Of a DNA stretch of 64,000 nucleotides, positions 10,268-21,343 are shown piece by piece. This DNA is from Triglochin maritima (taxonomy: Eukaryota > Streptophyta > Magnoliopsida > Alismatales > Juncaginaceae). The notes beneath the pieces are model-generated. The model was not told the origin of the DNA, made no database searches, and worked only from the letters and a program-made list of their open reading frames with translations. The stretch lies in the NCBI GenBank assembly GCA_963682175.1, contig OY821784.1, positions 28,377,621-28,441,620 of the forward strand. The letters run 5' to 3'. Position 1 is the stretch's first letter; every line of letters starts with the position of its first letter. A program made the position numbers and the translations under genes.

Positions 10268-11666
10268 TGTTGAACGTTTTATTTAAACCACAAGTGCACG
10301 ATGTTGGTGAAGACGTGGCAAATACGGGTCATCCTCAGGGAGGTGAGCAGCCTCTTGTTTGCACGAAATCAAGTGGCACAAAAAGGGGGAGGAAAGTTGT
10401 TTATCCTAATCTATGCTACACTAACTACTAAGAAGTACGAAATGCAAACGAAAAAAACAAACGATGAAATACCAACTAAGCTAAGAGCGAAATGCTGGAA
10501 TTCAGGAATGGGAAAACCCCTAAGGGGTGGAGTGAGTGTACACATGCAAAGAGGTGGATGTTGAACACATTCTTTAAGCACAAATTAAGGTGGTGTTATC
10601 ATGCATAGGAAATGTCTAAATGTTAGGGCAAAACCTATCAATCTATTCACCAACCTAGTTGATTATCATTTACATATACAAGTTGTTTATTTCAGAACCT
10701 AAACAAGCATGAGAGGTGTCTAATCATTTTGGCAAAACTCATCAAGTTATAAATTCTATCCTAAACAAGCAAGCATACATTCATGTTTTATCAACACATT
10801 GTAAATAAAGCATTCATTCCATTCTCTAATGCATGTATGTACATCTACTCCACCCCTCAAAGGGGATGGAACTACTCACTACACGTTACACTAATTATTA
10901 AACTAAGCAAGGAAAGCATATTAACTAAGCTACTAAAACTAATGAAATGAAATTAAAGAAAGTAAAGCAAGCAAAATGAAACTAATAACATAACAAAGAA
11001 ACTTTTATTAACAAATGACTCACATTTCAAGTAGCATTCTCCTACTTTAGTGTGTGCTTCAAGGCCTCACTTCTAGTAGGAAGAATAACCACTTAAAATA
11101 TGGAGTGTTTACAATAGAAGGTGAAGAGTTCTATTTATAGCCAAAGAAAAAGGCAATCCGGGACAATCCCCCAATGTGGGACTAACAAATACCAGAAATG
11201 GACTAAATACACACTCATACGCGACCCACCAAAATCTTAGCGGATTTGGGCCAAAACAGACCGCTAATTAGCGGTCTTGGACCGCCAATTGGCAGTCTAT
11301 ATGGTTCGGATCCCGCTGGGTTTTCTTGTGGTCTTTTCTGGATGTCTTTGGTGATCTTTGATGCATCTACTTCGCTTGCTGGAGCTCCGACCCGAATAGA
11401 ATTGCCAAAATACTCCCCATGATGGTGTGGAGTTTTCTGTTTTGCACTTTCGTCCTTTGGTCTTACGTTCAGGTCCTTCTCCCTTGCATCTTAGTCCCCA
11501 GATCTCACAATTCAGTCATTTTTCCCAGCTTTTGGGTCCTTTTATGCTTCATCTCTTCAAACCTATTTATTCCTGAAAACTAAAGATAAAACTCGTAACA
11601 TAGCATTGTTTAGGTGAAAGATAATGAATATAAGATACAAATATAAGCATGAAATGATGTCAATCA
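10268..11666 (-). repeat. LTR of the Asp-tRNA gypsy element (copy B)
   Basis: The LTR is 1399 bp. On the minus strand it starts TGATTGACATC (11666) and ends TTCAACA (10268). The start is confirmed by the solo LTR at 45087, which begins identically and has a TSD. A TATAAATA box lies at 11139-11132 (minus). Two 16-bp palindromes, ACCGCTAATTAGCGGT (11260-11275) and a near copy at 11281-11296, are 21 bp apart upstream of the TATA box. Confidence 0.85.
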
Positions 11667-11899
11667 CCTGACTCAAATGTAATGTGGGTTCTTCAGCACC
11701 AAAACACATGAGCCAAGCCTTCATTTTTTTCCTTCAATTTTCCAACCATCGAAGAGCATGTCTTGTGATCTCTGATCACCTCGTGAATTTGATGGAGTTC
11801 TTCGTGGAACTCATAAACTCCGTGCACCTACAGATAATTAAATAGTTCATCAAACACTAAACATAATTTTAAAACGTGGTAATTGTTTAAATAAATGTT

Positions 11900-13380
11900 T
11901 AAATCTTACCATCTCTTGCTCTCTACCCTCTCGAGGTTTGTATAAGTTATGAGTCGGAGCCAAGGTGTGATGAACAATCCAACGTACGGTAATGCTCCAG
12001 TACCATTCCATATACTGCCGTGTGCTCTCTTCAGGAGTGACACCTAGGAGTGGTCGCTCAAACTATAGATGATCTCTTCTACGCGACCAATGCTGAATGA
12101 ATCAGTGATTTTCCGCCAACCAATTAACGTCCGCCCTCCCCTGAGCCGATTTCACTACATGTCTCTCCATCGGCTCTGGAATGTGCTGTTGTAGACCGAA
12201 CTGTCTCATCACTCGGTCTGGACAATGCATAACCACCTCACCAAAATTTATAGGCTAAGTACGGCTCGTCCAGATCTCTGAACCTTCTGTACATAGTGGT
12301 TGTAACTAACTAAGATCCAAATGTGCATAAGGGTCCCAGATCACTTGATCAAATTCCTACACGTCCAGCTCATTCCGATAAAAATCAAGTGTCGCCGTTT
12401 TCGCACTACCCTTGAATGTTCTTGGTCATCTCCAACGGGCACCTAATGGTGCCCTCTCGTCCTCCAGGTATAGTAATGGTCTGCTTTTCAAAGGTCTCCC
12501 AATGTGTAGATGTTCCCAGCACCACAACTGCAGGAACGTAAGAAAACCACACAAATGTTTGGTTGGAATCAATGAAGCTTCATCTAACATGTGATATAAG
12601 TGGGCCAGAGCTGCACTACCCCAACTGTACTCCGATGCGACGGCCAAATCTCCGAGCAAAGACAGGTACTTCAAGTGAACCATCGTGCCACTCTTATCTG
12701 CTAAAATATTGCATCCCAGCTGAAACAGAATATAGGCTCTGGTGTGTCGTGTAACTATCTCCTCGTCGGCATCAAAAGGCAACTGCTGAAACTGAGCTTG
12801 CAACCAACCCAGAGTTACGAAACACTTATGACCCAAGTCATCGGGGACCTGACCCAATAAATCCATACAGACCTCTGACCAAACGTACTCCTGAGACTCA
12901 CACACCGGCAAACCATCTACGCGCAAGCCGGTAATCAAAAAGATGTCACGTAAGTGCACGTGATCTCACCATGTCGCAGGTGTAATGAATGAGTCTACGG
13001 TCTCCAACGCTCGACCATTGCCCCCAGCAAGGTATGGTCCAACTGGATTCGGCCCGACCGAGTGACTTTGTCAAACCCTGCCATATCTAGCAGAAACAAC
13101 ATCCTCTCATCAGTGATCTGCTATTCGTTGAGCTTCGATCCATGCTCAACGCATTTTACACCATCAACCTCCTTCTGCATAAATTTAGAGAAATGTCAGA
13201 ATATTGAAACCCACGTGCAAATATTTAACTTGAAGACGTAAAATGCCTACAAAACCTTTGAACAAGTCAGACTTGTGGTTGGCATGCAAAACCAACACTG
13301 ATCTGTCTACCGGACCCTCTGAAGCCTTGCTACCTCTAACCGAACCAATACTGGAACCACCAAACACCATCTGTACATAA
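11900..13380 (-). pseudogene. Plant mobile domain (PMD) protein, broken
   Basis: The longest open piece, 12959-12426, gives 177 residues with clear PMD signatures: DIFLITGLRVDGLPV, then TRAYILFQLGCNILADKSG, a run around VHLKYLSLLGDLAVASEYSWGSAALAHLY, and a WCWEHLHIGRP segment. Downstream on the minus strand, after frame breaks, the family's second half is visible (EVVMHCPDRVMRQFGLQQHI, near 12240-12190), with two in-frame stops before about 11900. An upstream piece lies at 13370-13185. PMD proteins include the plant MAIN/MAIL1 group and 'phosphatase 7 long form' homologues, and PMD genes are known passengers of MULEs and gypsy elements. Adjacent transposase remnants fit the MULE setting. Frameshifts and stops argue against function. 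Confidence 0.8.
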
Positions 13381-13384
13381 CACG

Positions 13385-13632
13385 TTAAATATTAGAAAAC
13401 ATTGAATTGTTTCAAATATTAAACTCAAGTCTTGCAATTAATCAACTCTTAAAAAAGATTCAAGTCTTAAATTCATTCAAGTCATAACAAAATACATTAC
13501 ATTAATTCATATTTTACATTCAATCATGTCTTAACAAGCATTCAAGTCTTACATTCATTCAAGTCTCACTAAATAGTTACATACAAAATATTCAAACTAT
13601 TTCGCTATATAGGTTCATTGCATCGCTTTCGG
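13385..13632. repeat. AT-rich spacer with imperfect CATTCAAGTC repeats
   Basis: About 13430-13570 contains several imperfect copies of a CATTCAAGTCTTA-like word. No coding frame is seen. It separates the PMD part from the transposase tail of the MULE. Confidence 0.5.
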
Positions 13633-13821
13633 TTATGCCCTATACCGCCGCATCTCCCACACCTTACCCTTCTTCGAGAGTGTGTCCATCTCGTTTCGGA
13701 TTCGCGTTGATTTAGGCCGACCGGGAGGTCTTTTGGTTTGGGGAGGCTTCATTGTGATGTTGCCTCGATCTGGCCAATACCACACATCAGGAATTAGGTT
13801 CAGCTTCCACAAACACTCCAA
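13633..13821 (-). pseudogene. MULE transposase C-terminal tail fragment
   Basis: The 62-residue frame contains KPPQTKRPPGRPKSTR, an AT-hook-like RRPGRPK tail typical of the C-terminus of MuDR-type transposases. It lies just downstream (minus strand) of the N-terminal fragment, so the catalytic DDE core and SWIM zinc finger between them have been deleted. Confidence 0.6.
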
Positions 13822-13876
13822 CCACAGACATCCGTTTAAACAAACGCATCACTCCATAAACCGACCTATCATTGGT

Positions 13877-14122
13877 TCATGGAGCGTATGTCCAATCATT
13901 GTTTAATGGCAATTTCGCCGTCAACTGGACATCAAACATACTGTGTGGATAACAACATTCCGATCTTATGACATCCATTAAATCCTCATATTTTATGTTC
14001 AACGGAACAACTACCAATATGCGGTCAGATCCTGTATATTCTGCCACATCTCCGTTACATTCTAATTTCCCATTATACATGACCAACAAAGATCTTTCAT
14101 CATCTTTATCCATACCTAACAT
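13877..14122 (-). pseudogene. MULE transposase N-terminal fragment
   Basis: The 81-residue frame resembles the PB1-like N-terminal domain of plant MuDR transposases: LLVMYNGKLECNGDVAEY, then VPLNIKYEDLMDVIRSECC and FDVQLTAKLPLN. The family's protein is usually 600-900 residues, so only about a tenth is present. Together with the tail at 13633-13821 it marks an internally deleted transposase gene on the minus strand, upstream of the PMD gene. Confidence 0.65.
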
Positions 14123-14948
14123 ATATTAATTAAATTTGAAAATGTGTTCAAGTGAGATGGTTGTTCTTCATTACTAACTACTTAAAAAGTTGAAAATACT
14201 CAAATGTTTTAGAAATTACCTCAATCGAATGTAGTAGCAAACGGCTGTAAACATCGAGCAATCTCTCCAATAAAATCAACTACAATAAACAACGTTACGA
14301 ATCATGTCAGATTTTTTTTTAAATTTTGACAGAACCTCCCTTATATTTTTCAAATTCGTAAATTGAAACCTACATGGTAGAACAAACTAACAATACTACA
14401 AATAGCATCCTCACATTCTAAACATCTAAGTAATGACGTATTTCTCAACATGCAAATCACAATATATTTAACGAACATATTTCTCAACTTCAAAACATTT
14501 TTTCCATTAAAACTCACATACATTATTACTCTATTTTTAAGACTACAAAAATCAAACTTCAATTCCCACATACATTCAAACTCACATACATTTAAACTCA
14601 AATAAATAATTTTTAAGTTTACATTCATTAAAACTAACATACATTCAAACCAAAATAACAACAAAAAATCTAATTTCAATCACTATAATCAAACTTAAAT
14701 TCAACTATTTTTAAGATTACTACCGTAGACCTACAATCAACAAAACTAAAATCAATAATCAACTAACAAACAAGAAATAAAAAGTTTGGTCTAAAAACCT
14801 AAAATCAAAATTGAGTTTGCACCAAAACGGGTTCCTAAACCAACAAAAACACTACAATCATACCTAAAACAACAATGTATATCATCCTAATACATAAAAA
14901 GGCAAGAAAACGGTGGAAAACGAAAAAAATCGAAACCCTAACCTTAAA
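14123..14948. other. MULE upstream region, AT-rich, with CACATACATT words
   Basis: There is no supported gene. About 14500-14660 repeats short AAACTCACATACATTCAAAC-like words. This would be the promoter/leader side of the minus-strand MULE genes, next to its right terminal repeat. Confidence 0.4.
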
Positions 14949-14981
14949 ATCGTGAGAACTCGGTGCTTTTATAGCCCGACG

Positions 14982-15008
14982 GAACTCGGCGTTTGTAACG
15001 CCGAGTTT
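14982..15008. repeat. Palindromic unit of the right MULE end, split off by copia insertion
   Basis: A 27-bp unit (GAACTCGGCG-N7-CGCCGAGTTT) of the right terminal repeat. The rest of that repeat lies at 22965 onward, beyond the copia element inserted at 15018. Confidence 0.75.
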
Positions 15009-15012
15009 TGCC

Positions 15013-15017
15013 TATTC
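15013..15017. repeat. Target-site duplication TATTC (left copy; right copy 22965-22969)
   Basis: The 5-bp direct repeat exactly flanks the copia element. It shows that the LTRs begin with TA rather than the usual TG. Confidence 0.85.
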
Positions 15018-15401
15018 TACTGGATTAATCTAAGGATTAAGAGGATGTTTGCCCAAAGCACTGACACGTGGTGCACTCTCATTGGCTGCGCATTAGGGTT
15101 CAGGGAAGACTCTCTTCTATATAAGAAGAGGAGGCTCTCATTGGAGGGTTGCATTCCTTGTGTGCAAAACCCTAACCCTAGCCGCCACCTCTCCTCTCTC
15201 TCTCCCATCCGTCCCACCTTCTACTCCACTCCTCCCGTAGACTCTTGGGTTGTGGATTAGTCCTTCTTCTCCACGAGAGTTGAAGGCCGGCCGGTGCTCG
15301 AGGGGACTCTGTGAGGTGATCTCCGGTTCCCTTCCGCTGCCACAGGTTCTCTCCTACAAAGGTAAATCCAAACCTGTAGATTCAATTGTAGATTGCTAAC
15401 A
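15018..15401 (+). repeat. 5' LTR of the 15-23 kb copia element
   Basis: The LTR is 384 bp, ending GCTAACA. It carries a CACGTG G-box (15065-15070), an inverted CCAAT (ATTGG, near 15081), TATATAAG (15118-15125), and about 45 bp further a telo-box-like AAAACCCTAACCCTA (15166-15180) followed by a CT-rich stretch. This is a compact, plant-type promoter. The TSD shows the terminal dinucleotide is TA. Confidence 0.9.
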
Positions 15402-15402
15402 T

Positions 15403-15415
15403 TGGTACCAGAGCC
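15403..15415 (+). promoter_or_regulatory. Primer binding site, initiator-Met tRNA (variant)
   Basis: TGGTACCAGAGCC, one base different from the usual TGGTATCAGAGC, one base after the LTR. Confidence 0.85.
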
Positions 15416-17640
15416 AGGTTGGTCACCTCCGTGTTTTGTTTTGAGCACCTTCTTCTTCATTTCATATGAGTTGACATTACGGTGGTTCTTTGAAAGAAAA
15501 AAATTTCGGATTCATATGGTTTTGCATTTTTTTTCTTTCTCTCCTTTCATGCGCATGGGGTTTGATGGCATTTTTTTCTCTCACCCTAGCGCATGACTTG
15601 TTTGATCCATCTTTTACATGCGATTAGTTTTACTTGAATCATCTCTCTCTTTCTTGCGCATATTTTTTATTTTTGGCATGCATCTTGTGTTGAAAATGGA
15701 TGATTCATTCTTGCGCATAGTTTATTTCTTGTTAAGCATGTGCCTAGGGTTACATGTTTTAATTTTGATTATTGCGCATATTGTTATTCCATCTTTCAAG
15801 CATGCGGCTAGATCTTCATTTTTCTGTTTTTATGCGCATATTAGCTTAAGAGAATGATGATAATTGATGTTACAAGAGTTGGACATTGCATATGTTTCAT
15901 GATGTGATCATGTATTTCGGATTATGCATCATATTTTCTTTTCAAAACTCTTGTTCATGCATCTAAGGATACAAGGTTGTTTCCATATTCATGTATGTGC
16001 AATTTTTTATCATATATGCATGCATCTAGAATTTGATAATGATTGCCGAATTATGTGCATGATTATTGCTATTTTTCGGCTATGTGTTTCTTTTGGAATG
16101 ATTGCATGCATTTCATTTGAAATATTTCCTTTTCATCAAATGTGCATATATGTGATGCCCTCCACCAAAGAATTTCGAATTTTCTTTCCATTACAAATAG
16201 CATAATTATTGTTGATTGCATGCTTATATTGATTAAGGAAAGATTGGCTAATTCTGAAATTTTTGGGAAGATATTATGGGCTGGAGTTTTATTGCCTTAA
16301 AAGTATTTTTGAATGCTTTCCTTTGATGCACAAATATGTGTTGCCCTCCACCAAAGAATTTCGCATTTTCTTTCCATTACAAATAGCATAATTATTGTTG
16401 ATTGCATGCTTATATTGATTAAGGAAAGATTGGCTAATTCTGAAATTTTTGGGAAGATATTATGGGCTGGAGTTTTATTGCCTTAAAAGTATTTTTGAAT
16501 GCTTTCCTTTGATGCACAAATATGTGTTGCCCTCCACCAAAGAATTTCGCATTTTCTTTCCATTACAAATAGCATAATTATTGTTGATTTCATGCTTATG
16601 TTGATTAAGGAAAGATTGGCTAATTCTGAAATTTTTGGGAAGATATTATGGGCTGGAGTTTTATTGCCTTAAAAGTATTTTTGAATGCTTTCCTTTGATG
16701 CACAAATATGTGTTGCTCTCCACCAAAGTATTTCGGATTTTTTCTTCCCTAATAAAAGTAGGATATTATTTTTTTTTGCTGTCATGATTACATTGATTAG
16801 GGAAAGAAGATAAATTCTGTTTTGAGTATGATCATTGTGGAGATTGGTTGTTATTACCTAACATGTTTTTTGCCTATATTCGTGCACCATACATGCATTG
16901 TTTCCTTATGCATTACTTCCTTCTTGTTTGAATGAGGTGCACACTTTATGGTATTTTTTTCATACGTCGGATTGTGGTAACGTATGGAAAGATTGTGCTT
17001 ATATGGAATGAATGGTTGCTGATTTTATTTACTGTCTTATTGAGAGATGAGCGTAATTTCATTTATTCATTTCCATTTGCAATAGTTATCGCAATGGGCT
17101 GTAATATTTATGGACTGTAATATTTATAGACTGTAATAATTATGGACTGTGGATTGTTTATTGCCCTAAGGAGACGAGGGGCTCCTTTATAAGACTCATG
17201 CAGGTTCCCGTCGACGAGGCTAAATCCCTAATGGGGATCATTAGCTCGATATGGAAGTAATATACTAATCATATCTGTGTGATGTTGATTGGAATTTTTT
17301 TGAAAACCATTTTTTAGGAACTTGTATGCCTAGTGGGAGTTGCAAGGTAGAAGTGTTTTGTGTAAACCACCTTGCAACCGGCGGCAAATACCTTCTTTAT
17401 TTGCTGATTTACCATGATTTAAATGTTTTTTTGGGTCATTAAATCATGATGGAGCTCAATATCTAGATTAGTAAAATGGCTTTATTAACTATTGCATGAG
17501 GATTTGATCGAATGCTTTATGTTTTCTTTTGGTCTGAATGCTATAGCTATTAAGTCAGTTTTTTTTATGACTATTGTAGCTCGTTATATTCTATGCTAGA
17601 ACTCATGTATCGCTATGTTTTTTGATTGTCCTAGATTTTT
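15416..17640 (+). other. Long untranslated leader of the copia element
   Basis: About 2.2 kb with no coding frame longer than about 90 codons. T-rich, with scattered GCGCAT/TGCGCATA words in 15540-15850 and the 186-bp tandem repeat at 16157-16740. Gag starts at 17641. Confidence 0.6.
16157..16740 (+). repeat. 186-bp tandem repeat, three units plus partial ends
   Basis: The landmark GCCCTCCACCAAAG recurs at 16157, 16343, 16529 and (as GCTCTCCACC) 16715, exactly 186 bp apart. The units are nearly identical. A diverged partial copy precedes the first unit (near 16115). The last unit fades after about 16740. It is not open as a long frame. Confidence 0.9.
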
Positions 17641-18657
17641 ATGGCTGCTTCCAAAAGCATTGTTGTTGATCTGACTCGAGGAGATAAACTCACTGAAAGA
17701 AATTACGATTTATGGCATCGTAAAATTGAGTATCTCTTAGAGGATCAGGACATGTTAGAAAACATATACCAATCTATGTCTCCCCCCGAGAAGGGGAATA
17801 CTGCGCAACATCCCAGAAACTTGGATGTTTATAATGCATGGAAAAAGAAAGACTGAATTGCTCGAATCACAATTCTAAGTTCAATGAGGGACGATCTGTT
17901 ACTGTGGTTCAAAAAGTTTCGAACTGCAAAGGCCTTGTGGGAAGCTGTGAAGTTTCAGTACGGAGTGACCTCCGTCACAAGGGCCCGCCAGCTTGGGCTC
18001 ATGTTTGATGGGTATAAAATGCGCCAAGGTCACACGATGAGGCAGCATATTACCACAATGTCAAACATGATTAGCGAGCTGAGCGTTGCCGGTCGTGCTA
18101 AGACCGATGAGGAGCAAGTGTATGATCTCATCAGATCGTTGCCTTCAAAGAATTGGGAGCATATGAAGGTCCATCTGACTCATGCTGATGACATCAAGAC
18201 ATTTGACCAGGCCGCAAAACACCTAGAGCTGGAGGAGGACCGCATGCTTGCGGAAGCCCCTCTAACTGAAGTAATTGCTGCTGAGGCTGGCGCTCCTCGG
18301 AGGAGTGCAGGTTTTAAGCGCAAAAGAGATAGAGCTCAGGGTTTTAAAGGCAAGATGAGTGCAAATGCAAACAAAGCAGAAAATAAAGCTGGAAAGAAAC
18401 GACCTCGAGGATCCAGAGGTGGGAAAGATAAGTCTAATGTAACTTGTTTTAACTGCCAAAAGACTGGACATTTTGCTCGTGAGTGCAATGAGAAAAAGGT
18501 ATTTACTGTGTGTAATCCCTCGAATTGTAACGTGACTATTTCTGTGATGCTCACTGATCATTCTCCTGTGTGGATTGTGGATTCAAGTGCCACGGACCAC
18601 GTGACAAAGGATCGTTCTGCCTTCGTGGAATATCGCCGTGTTCCAAGTGGGAGGTGA
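17641..18657 (+). pseudogene. gag: Copia Gag and protease start
   Basis: The frame starts MAASKSIVVDLTRGDKLTER, has the UBN2 capsid region through about residue 190 and a CCHC zinc knuckle CFNCQKTGHFAREC near 18448-18490, then reaches the protease DSSATDHV, where the usual DSG has become DSS. A TGA at 17854-17856 interrupts the frame after KKD, and a second TGA at 18655-18657 separates it from the rest of pol in the same frame. The start is placed at 17641, the first ATG before the conserved capsid region. Confidence 0.88.
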
Positions 18658-18663
18658 ATAAAC

Positions 18664-20883
18664 ATGGCAAACAACACTAGCATTGAAGTTCTTAGAGTTG
18701 GCACATGCAAAGTGCCTTTGCGAAGTGGCCAGATCCTATTACTTCACGACGTGTTGTATGCACCAGCTATACGGCGAAATATTATTTCTGTTGTTGTTTT
18801 GATGAGACATGGTTTTAAAGTTGTTTTTGAGAACAATGATATGGGTTTATACCTTTCTAACATTTATTATGGACATGCCTTTCTTTCAGACGGTTTTATT
18901 GTGTTGGACGCAATTTATGATTTCAATCGTAATACTAGTGCCTTTATGAGCCAAAGTTCCATGAATAATGATTCAGTTATGTGGCATGCTAGACTAGGTC
19001 ACATTGGTGTTGACCGGATGAACAGGTTGGCAAAGGAGGGGGTATTAGGAGAATGCTCCAAATTTGAATTGCCGACCTGTGAATCTTGTCTAGCTGGAAA
19101 GGCAACTAGAAAACCGTTCGGAAAAGTCATTAGGGCTACTTCTCCTTTAGAACTAATTCACTCAAATATTTGTGGACCTTTGAATGTGCGTACTAGACAT
19201 GGACAGAGTTACTTCATCACATTCATTGATGACTTCACTAGATATGGTCATATTTATCTTATTTCTCACAAGTCAGAAGCTCTAGAATGTTTTAAGAAAT
19301 TCATGAGCTTAGTTGAGAATCAGTTGGATAATAAGATAAAAACTCTTACAACGGATAGAGGTGGTGAGTATCTCTCCATAATGTTCAAAGAGTTATGTGA
19401 TGAAAAGGGGATATCTAGACAACTCACTATGCTTTATACTCCTCAGCAAAATGGTGTTGCCAAGAGAAGGAATAGAATGTTGCTAGACATGGTTAGATCC
19501 ATGATGGCGCATGCGAGCTTGCCAATTTCGTTTTGGGGAGATGCTCTAATGACTGCTGCCTATATCCTCAATAGAGTTCCAACAAAATCGGTTCCCTCAA
19601 CTCCATATGAGTTATGGACAGGACGGAAGCCTGATTTTAGTCTGCTGCGTCCTTGGGGATGCGCGGCATACATTCATTCTACTAGTCACCGATATGGAAA
19701 ACTAGGGCCTAGACGGAAAAAGTGTATCTTTGTAAAATACAGTAATCTCTCCAAAGGTGATGTTTTTATCGGGTTAGACGAGAATGAAAGGACGGAACTG
19801 GAGTCTAGGGATGCCACATTCTTGGAAAATGATTTTCCAACCCTTGCTGGAGCTATCAAAGAGTCAGTGGACTTCTTTGATCGACAATATGAGGACATTG
19901 CCACTCCACGGGATCAGGATCTAGAAGTTGAACATGAGGTTCCACCAGTCAATCCTAGTGGGAGCAGCAATGTTGAGGATCCGATAGCTCTCACGGAGGA
20001 TGAGCCATCAGATACCCATTTGCATCGAAGTAAACGTGGGCTCATTCCTCGTAGGCAGTTTTGCTTAGAGGAAGAGGCCCTCATGATAGCTCAAGAAGAA
20101 ATTGATTATGAATCATCTGGGATGACAGTAATCGATGAGCAAGAACCGGAGACCTTGAAAGAGGCTTTGGAAGGTCCAAATGCTAAAGAGTGGTTAGAAG
20201 CTATAAAGGAAGAGTTGGAGTCGATGAAAGTTAATCGAGTCTGGGACTTGGTCGACTTACCGCCGAACCGAAAGGCCATTGGGGCCAAGTGGATCCTCAA
20301 GATTAAGAGGAAGGCAGATGGATCTATTGATAGATTCAAGGCTAGACTGGTAGCTAAAGGCTACACCCAAAGAGAAGGCGTGGATTTTGAGGAAACCTTT
20401 TCACCCGTGGTTAGGTTTGCCTCCATCCGCCTTCTACTAGCTATTGTAGCTCAGATGGACTTAGAGCTTTACCAAATGGATGTAAAGACTGTTTTTCTCA
20501 ATGGAGAACTTGAGGAGGAGATCTATATGGATCAACCTCAAGGTTTTGAAGTCAAAGGACAAGAGCGCAAAGTGTGCAAGCTCAAAAAGACCTCGTATGG
20601 CTTAAAACAAGCGTCTAGACAGTGGAACATTCGCTTCCATCAAGCTATATCAGAGAATGTGTTCTCTATGCTTGAGGAAGATCACTGTGTGTACGTTAAG
20701 AGATCCAATGGTAAATTTGTCATTCTGACCTTGTATGTTGATGACATACTCATGGCTGGCAATAGCAAAGAGTTGCTGAAATCCACTAAAGAGTGGTTGT
20801 CCTCCACGTTTGATATGAAGGACATGGGTGAAACTATATCTGTTGTGTTACCAAGCATCAGACCTCCGCCTGATTGGCTATAG
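18664..20883 (+). pseudogene. pol: Copia integrase and reverse transcriptase (Pol)
   Basis: This is in frame with gag across a single TGA. In order: protease remainder; GAG-pre-integrase zinc region ([16 protein letters not shown], then CESCLAGKA); integrase core with the two Asp ([16 protein letters not shown]), but the third catalytic residue in [11 protein letters not shown] is Lys instead of Glu; linker; reverse transcriptase with [29 protein letters not shown] and the active site YVDDILMAG. The frame leaves the RT after KDMGE at about 20830 because of an internal deletion. RT motifs are intact but the protein cannot integrate or be completed. Confidence 0.92.
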
Positions 20884-21343
20884 TGATGCCGATTGGGCTG
20901 GAGACATTGATGAAAGGAAGTCTACCTCTGGTTATGCTTTCTTGCTGGCTAATGGGGCCATCTCATGGTCCAGTAAGAAGCAAACTTGTATAGCCCTGTC
21001 GACTATGGAAGCAGAGTATATTGCATGCTCTGCAGCAGTACAGGAGGCAGTTTGGTTGAGGAGGTTCTTACAACATACTGGGCTAGTAGAGACATCTGAT
21101 GAGCTTGTTGTTGTCTATTGTGACAGCATGGCTGGCCTTTGTTATGTGAAAGACCCCAAATATCATGGAAAGACCAAACATATACAGGTTAGGTATCATT
21201 TTGTGAAAGACATCATAGCGAGAAAGGAAGTTGTGTTAAGACATGTGTCTACTAGTCTTATGGTAGCTGACCCACTTACCAAGGCTATAGCTAAGGACTC
21301 GTTTGTGTCTCATGTCAAGTCATTAGGCTTACGCAGACTTTGA
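20828..21343 (+). pseudogene. Copia RNase H, separated by deletion
   Basis: In a different frame from RT. Residues from about 20840 give [20 protein letters not shown], then STMEAEYIACSAA and VYCDSMAGLCYVKDP, ending DPLTKAIAKDSFVSHV, all RNase H landmarks (catalytic Asp in DADW, Glu in EAEY, Asp in CDS). About 130 residues usually found between the RT and this point are missing, which implies roughly 0.4 kb deleted at about 20830-20845. Confidence 0.88.

Larger units (their letters stand above)
9420..11666 (-). mobile_element. 5' part of an Asp-tRNA Ty3/gypsy element (Athila/Tat-like), copy B
   Basis: Minus-strand order is LTR (11666 to 10268), Asp-tRNA primer site (10259-10242), then several hundred bases of leader. 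No gag-pol coding and no second LTR remain, so the element is truncated somewhere between about 9420 and 9980. The leader holds a second copy of the paired palindrome (10070-10085 and 10091-10106). The Athila/Tat assignment rests only on the primer type and LTR length and is tentative. Confidence 0.65.
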
